From CAZVPF01 sp964628195 (GTDB lineage Bacteria; Planctomycetota; Phycisphaerae; Sedimentisphaerales; Anaerohalosphaeraceae), in the NCBI GenBank assembly GCA_964628195.1, contig CAZVPF010000018.1, positions 8,283-72,282 on the forward strand: DNA of 64,000 bases, written 5' to 3'. The notes beneath the pieces were generated by a model that saw only the letters and a program-made list of their open reading frames with translations, did not search any database and had not been told where the DNA came from. Positions 60,573 through 64,000 of the stretch are shown here, piece by piece; position 1 is the stretch's first letter, and every line of letters begins with the position of its first letter. Position numbers and translations under genes: made by a program.

Positions 60573-62576
60573 TTACTTCCTGAGTTCCGCCCCGAGCTTG
60601 TCCCTGAGACTGCCGACTATCGCCTGCTCCCACTGGTCAACCTGCTCATGCGTCAGCGTTCCATCATCATCCCTGAACCTTAGCGAAAGCGTCAGGCTCT
60701 TGCTGCCCTTCGGTATCGGCTTGCCCCGGTAAATATCCACAAACTCCACCGCCTCGAGCCGCTCGTTCGCCGCAGCCTCAACAACCCCGCAAATATCCGC
60801 CCAGCTCACCGCCTCCTCAAGTATCAGCGAAAGGTCCCGGCTTATCGCCGGAAACTTCGCCAGCCCCATAAGCTGCGGTATCTGCCCGTACATACCCAGC
60901 AATGCCTCAAAATCAAGCTCCGCCCCGCACACTTCGGCTTCTTCAAGATCGAAAAACTTTTTCGCCTCCTCGCCGACCTGCCCGCACAGCCCGACCTGCT
61001 CACCGTCAACAATCACCTTCGCACCCGCATCGGCCCAGCTGATCTCGCACTGCTCGAGCGTAACCGCCGCGTCGCGCCTCGCCGTCGCCGCGATTCCCTC
61101 AACAACCCCGCGCAGCTCACGCAGCGTGCCCTCGCACATCAGCCCTATCCGAATCCGCTCCTCAGGCAGCTCACCGCCCGAAGGCTCGAAAGTGTCCGCG
61201 ATCTCGTAAAACCTGCACCCCCGGTTGCCCGCGTTAAAATTAGAACGCATAACACAGCCAAGCGAACCCAAAAGCCCCCGCCGCAGCAGACTCGCCGACT
61301 TCCGAGACTCATCCGTAACCGACAGATACTTCGCGTCCTTACCCTCGAAAACCGCCCCCGTCTTCTCATCCGTAAAAGTCACATTTACCGTCTCGTAATA
61401 CCCGCACCCCGCCAGGTAACCCCGAAGCTCATTAACAAGCTTCTCGCGTTTCTCAACCGGAGCAACCTCGATCCGTATCTTCCGCTCGACCGGCACCTTG
61501 TCATAACCGTAACACCGCGCAACTTCCTCTATAAGGTCCGCCTCGCGATAAATATCATGCCTCCAGCTCGGCACAACGCACTGCACCGTATCCCCTTCCT
61601 TCGCCGGGTCAAACCCAAGCCCCGAAAGTATCCCCATCACCTCGCCTTCCGGCACCTCGATCCCCAGCAGGTGCTTTATCCTCCCCAGCCGAACACCCAC
61701 CTTCTTCGCATCCACTCCCCCCGGGTACGCATCGACCATTCCCTTCGCGATCCTGCCTCCCGCAGCCGTTACGATAAGCTGCGCCGTCCTCCTCGCCGCC
61801 CAGTCAACCCTGTGCGTATCGACCATCCGCTCGAACCTGTACGAAGCCTCGCTGCCTATCCCCAGCTTCCGACCCGTCCGCCGAACGCTAACCGGGTCGA
61901 ACCGCGCATTTTCCAAAAGCACCCGGCTCGTACCCTCGCTTATCTCACTGTCAAGTCCCCCCATAACACCTGCAATAGCAACCGGCCCGCCCGCATCGCA
62001 TATCATCAGCATCTCCTCGTCAAGCTCGCACTTCGTCTCGTCAATGCTCACAAGGCTCTCGCCCTTCCTGCCCCGGCGAACGATTATCTTACCCTCGCGC
62101 ACTTTGTCAAAATCAAACGCGTGGCTCGGCTGCCCCGTCTCCATCATCGCGTAGTTCGTCGCGTCCACCACGTTGTTAACGCTGCGAATACCTACAGCCT
62201 CAAGCGGCCTTACAAGCCACTCAGGGCTCGCACCGACCTTAACCCCCTCGATATACATCCCCGTATACCGCGGGCAAAGCTCAGGCGACTCGATCTCAAC
62301 TTTCACAAAATCCCCCGCCTCGGCCTCGATCTGGTCATACGAAATATCCGGCAGCTTAACCTCTACCCCGTAATGAGCCCCAAGCTCCCGCGCAACGCCT
62401 ATATGACTCAGGCAGTCGCCCCTGTTGCTCGTCACCTCGATATCTATTACCCTATCGCCCCCTGCCTCGAGCATCTCCTCGGTCGGAAAACCAAGATCGC
62501 TCAAAACACCCGCTATCTCAACCGCAGAAGCGTCGATATCAATATAATCCTTTAGCCACTCAACAGAAACCTTCAT
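60573..62576 (-). CDS. pheT: Phenylalanine-tRNA ligase beta subunit, short form
   Basis: 667-residue beta subunit charging tRNA-Phe together with PheS. It starts MKVSVEWLKDYIDID and passes directly to DIEVTSNRGDCLSHIGVARE (B3/B4 region), so the EMAP-like tRNA-binding insertion found in ~790-residue forms is absent. Editing-domain region GVMGGLDSEISEGTSRV, B5 region VPSWRHDIYREADLIEEVAR and a C-terminal FDX-ACB domain (FPAISRDLSLILEE) are present. GGAG lies 5 nt before the ATG. Unusually there is no pheS next to it; the gene has its own promoter. Confidence 0.95.
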   Translation of the reverse strand: MKVSVEWLKDYIDIDASAVEIAGVLSDLGFPTEEMLEAGGDRVIDIEVTSNRGDCLSHIGVARELGAHYGVEVKLPDISYDQIEAEAGDFVKVEIESPELCPRYTGMYIEGVKVGASPEWLVRPLEAVGIRSVNNVVDATNYAMMETGQPSHAFDFDKVREGKIIVRRGRKGESLVSIDETKCELDEEMLMICDAGGPVAIAGVMGGLDSEISEGTSRVLLENARFDPVSVRRTGRKLGIGSEASYRFERMVDTHRVDWAARRTAQLIVTAAGGRIAKGMVDAYPGGVDAKKVGVRLGRIKHLLGIEVPEGEVMGILSGLGFDPAKEGDTVQCVVPSWRHDIYREADLIEEVARCYGYDKVPVERKIRIEVAPVEKREKLVNELRGYLAGCGYYETVNVTFTDEKTGAVFEGKDAKYLSVTDESRKSASLLRRGLLGSLGCVMRSNFNAGNRGCRFYEIADTFEPSGGELPEERIRIGLMCEGTLRELRGVVEGIAATARRDAAVTLEQCEISWADAGAKVIVDGEQVGLCGQVGEEAKKFFDLEEAEVCGAELDFEALLGMYGQIPQLMGLAKFPAISRDLSLILEEAVSWADICGVVEAAANERLEAVEFVDIYRGKPIPKGSKSLTLSLRFRDDDGTLTHEQVDQWEQAIVGSLRDKLGAELRK

Positions 62577-62621
62577 AAATACTCCGCTTAAAACACGACC
62601 AAAAATTGCCTGAAAAACAAA

Positions 62622-62650
62622 ATTCTAACCAATTCCCCCCAAATTGTCAA
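62622..62650 (-). promoter_or_regulatory. pheT promoter
   Basis: Minus strand: TTGACA (62645-62650), 17-nt spacer, TAGAAT (62622-62627), about 45 nt before the pheT ATG. No attenuator or T-box fits in so short a leader. Confidence 0.7.
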
Positions 62651-62708
62651 ACAATCACTTCACCCGCCCGTGTTTCAACACCTATCCCCATAACCTGAAA
62701 CCTATAAC

Positions 62709-62752
62709 CTGTCTTCTGTCTCCTGTGTTCTGTATTCTGTTTCCTGTTTCCT
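62709..62752. repeat. Heptanucleotide tandem repeat, six copies
   Basis: Six successive 7-mers of the form CTGTNTY (CTGTCTT, CTGTCTC, CTGTGTT, CTGTATT, CTGTTTC, CTGTTTC) starting at 62709, preceded by related CCTATAACCTGAAACCTATAAC sequence (first 20 bases shown region 62690-62710). It lies in the 477-bp gap between pheT and the next gene, which otherwise holds only promoters and a TTCAATATTGAA palindrome (62933-62944). Confidence 0.6.
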
Positions 62753-62968
62753 CATTCCCAGAAGTCGGAAAATAACGCAAAACCCGGAAATTAGGACATA
62801 CCGGCAAGCGTCCAGCAAGCTTAAAAATCCCCCTTTTTCCTGTCAAAAAGTGCATTTCTAAAAGCTCGCTACTTAAAAGAAGTAAAACCGGGTTAGGCGT
62901 GTCGCAATTCTTGCTTTTACATATCTCTATACTTCAATATTGAAATCAAAAGATTTTCAATTTTCTCC

Positions 62969-62996
62969 TTGCACCCCAAATGTAGAGGGCTATAAT
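62969..62996 (+). promoter_or_regulatory. Promoter of the unknown gene at 63054
   Basis: TTGCAC (62969-62974), 16-nt spacer, perfect TATAAT (62991-62996); about 50 nt of leader. A perfect 12-bp palindrome (62933-62944) and the imperfect dyad around 62940-62960 lie just upstream and could be regulator sites. Confidence 0.65.
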
Positions 62997-63053
62997 GTTG
63001 ACATGTCGTAAAAGTTGCCGTGTTGATTTTGTCTTGTTTAAGGAGTAAAAATT

Positions 63054-63527
63054 ATGGCAAAGAGAAGTAAGTTGACCACTCAAGAATTTACAGATCATCC
63101 AATGGGCAGAAAGTTCGTTGATGTAGTTAACGACAGTAGAATCAACTTTCAGCAATGGCTTGACTTTTTTTGTGATCCGGTAATCCAGCAAAGAATGAAA
63201 GACTCAGAGATACATCATAATCGTCCTGCCTTGGCTGGAGTGGTAAAGGAGCTTGAAGAAAACCCCGCCTTCAAAGATTACCTGTCAAACTATGATTCCC
63301 ATACAACACCACGTGGTCGGCAGGCTGTGGGAGTGATTGTTTGTTTGGTCATGGAAAGTATGGGTTGGGAAAAGACCGGAAGAAAAGGTTCTCTTGGACA
63401 ACGGAAGCATGTTCCACCCGGCACGAAATCTCCGGGAGCTTACCAGAACAAAAGTGGAATGTCGAAATGGTTCACGAAAGCTGAACGATATCAACCGCCC
63501 GGTGGCTATCCTTATTTCAAACTGTAA
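63054..63527 (+). CDS. Unknown protein, 157 residues
   Basis: I do not recognise this protein. It is soluble, basic, without signal peptide. It has an amphipathic first half (GRKFVDVVNDSRINFQQWLD), an acidic helix (GVVKELEENPAFKDYL), and a Gly/Pro/Lys-rich second half (GRKGSLGQRKHVPPGTKSPG) ending with aromatic residues (QPPGGYPYFKL), the look of a nucleic-acid- or ribosome-associated small protein. AAGGAG lies 8 nt before the ATG and a strong promoter precedes it. It is followed after 39 nt by another unknown gene on the same strand. Composition is AT-richer than pheT, so it may belong to an accessory segment. Confidence 0.65.
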   Translation: MAKRSKLTTQEFTDHPMGRKFVDVVNDSRINFQQWLDFFCDPVIQQRMKDSEIHHNRPALAGVVKELEENPAFKDYLSNYDSHTTPRGRQAVGVIVCLVMESMGWEKTGRKGSLGQRKHVPPGTKSPGAYQNKSGMSKWFTKAERYQPPGGYPYFKL

Positions 63528-63566
63528 ATCTAAATGGAGCTTTAAAAAATAAATGGGAGAATAAAA

Positions 63567-63904
63567 ATGCTATATAGTATCGGTGGTAAAGAACAGACAG
63601 AAGTACCTCAAAGAAGACTTGAGCAATGGAATCAGTGGACTTCTCAAATCAGCAAGCGAGTTATAGACGAATTGCAGACAAGATTAACAACCACTGCGAT
63701 TCTGTTCAGATGTTTGTTTCTGGGCCTTTGGCAACAGAGTTACTTGATGAAAATGATTGGCAAAATTTGACGGATGCCAGCGGGGACAATTCCGGGCACT
63801 TCTGGGGTTTAATTGTTTGGCGAACAATGATAGACAGAAGTGAAGATTGGTTCTTCAAGAAAGAGCAAGAAAATGGAACAGTTTATTTCCAACAGCAAAA
63901 TTAA
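63567..63904 (+). pseudogene. Unknown gene, probably frameshifted
   Basis: From ATG 63567 (GGGAGA 6 nt upstream) the frame begins MLYSIGGKEQTEVPQRRLEQ and continues plausibly to about 63675, then turns into Leu/Cys/Trp-rich sequence that ends at 63770. The overlapping +2 frame (from ATG 63626) gives poor sequence at first but becomes convincing (CDSVQMFVSGPLATELLDEN, HFWGLIVWRTMIDRSEDWFF) and ends at 63904. The simplest reading is one protein of about 110 residues with a frameshift near 63640-63690. Two separate overlapping genes, or a sequencing error, are also possible. No family recognised. Confidence 0.45.
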
Positions 63905-64000
63905 AAAAGAAAGACAATTATGAATAAGGAAATCAAGGCAGAAGTGTCTTCTGTCAAAAATCCGTAAGGCCATTTACACAGTAGAATGAACACTCCCTAA
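63905..64000 (+). other. Window end; 15-codon frame, no gene assigned
   Basis: ATG at 63920, 6 nt after AGAAAG-like sequence, opens a frame of only 15 codons (MNKEIKAEVSSVKNP) before a stop at 63965. It could be the start of a broken gene continuing past the window or chance. No other feature is seen. Confidence 0.3.

Noticed and set aside
1..64000. tRNA, rRNA or CRISPR genes
   Set aside because: Intergenic gaps were read for T-loop-like GGTTCGA patterns and regularly spaced repeats; none met the requirements.
1..64000. Insertion sequences, integrases or prophage genes
   Set aside because: No transposase, integrase or phage structural gene and no long terminal inverted repeat was seen.

Overview
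The window looks like chromosomal DNA of an anaerobic planctomycete of the Phycisphaerae / Sedimentisphaerales type. This is an inference from content: paired secreted sulfatases with CxPSR formylglycine sites, GxGYxYP putative glycoside hydrolases, dockerin-like and LamG modules, a PEP-CTERM protein, a pseudopilin-like protein with an H-X-DG type C-terminus, an enlarged SecA, a short-form PheT and a complete Rnf complex. No rRNA, tRNA, CRISPR array, insertion sequence or phage gene was seen. Promoters of the ordinary TTGACA / TATAAT type are recognisable in front of many genes.

Left part (1-8564, plus strand): the 3' end of a PAS histidine kinase, then a five-gene efflux operon: TetR repressor, outer-membrane factor, membrane-fusion protein, RND pump and a small O-methyltransferase. 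The tetR promoter carries two tandem inverted repeats that look like its own operator. dnaA follows (8877-10193), starting at TTG behind a strong Shine-Dalgarno, with a structured leader of about 165 nt but no convincing oriC around it.

Middle part (10230-43675): housekeeping and energy genes in several transcription units. There is a small lipoprotein, an azoreductase and a pterin dehydratase. A citramalate synthase with a very basic tail is followed by a split YeeE/YedE sulfur transporter. bioA-bioD are followed by a lipoprotein TIM-barrel hydrolase. A small conserved protein sits next to an internally deleted nucleotidyltransferase remnant. Then come a DUF4139 protein, acs with an OFA-family transporter, and rnfCDGEAB headed by an RseC-like gene and tailed by a HEPN/MNT pair. 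An M48 lipoprotein protease, a degenerate Gfo/Idh/MocA protein, glyA, a TPR protein with rpsT, rnr, and efp-secA complete this part.

Right part (43889-58990, minus strand): a 15-kb block that reads as a sulfated-glycan utilisation locus. In transcription order it holds a pseudopilin-like protein, a LamG/dockerin surface protein, an AraR-type GntR-LacI regulator, two Tat-exported sulfatases, a large dockerin-bearing GxGYxYP protein, an esterase, a uroporphyrinogen-decarboxylase-family protein and a GxGYxYP lipoprotein. A divergent PEP-CTERM protein (59629-60456) shares the N-terminal strand-repeat style of two of these. This block is the best candidate for an under-described system: desulfation, deacylation and possibly C1 or methyl handling under one sugar-type regulator. 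The right edge has pheT without pheS, a heptanucleotide repeat, and two unrecognised genes, the second of which looks frameshifted.
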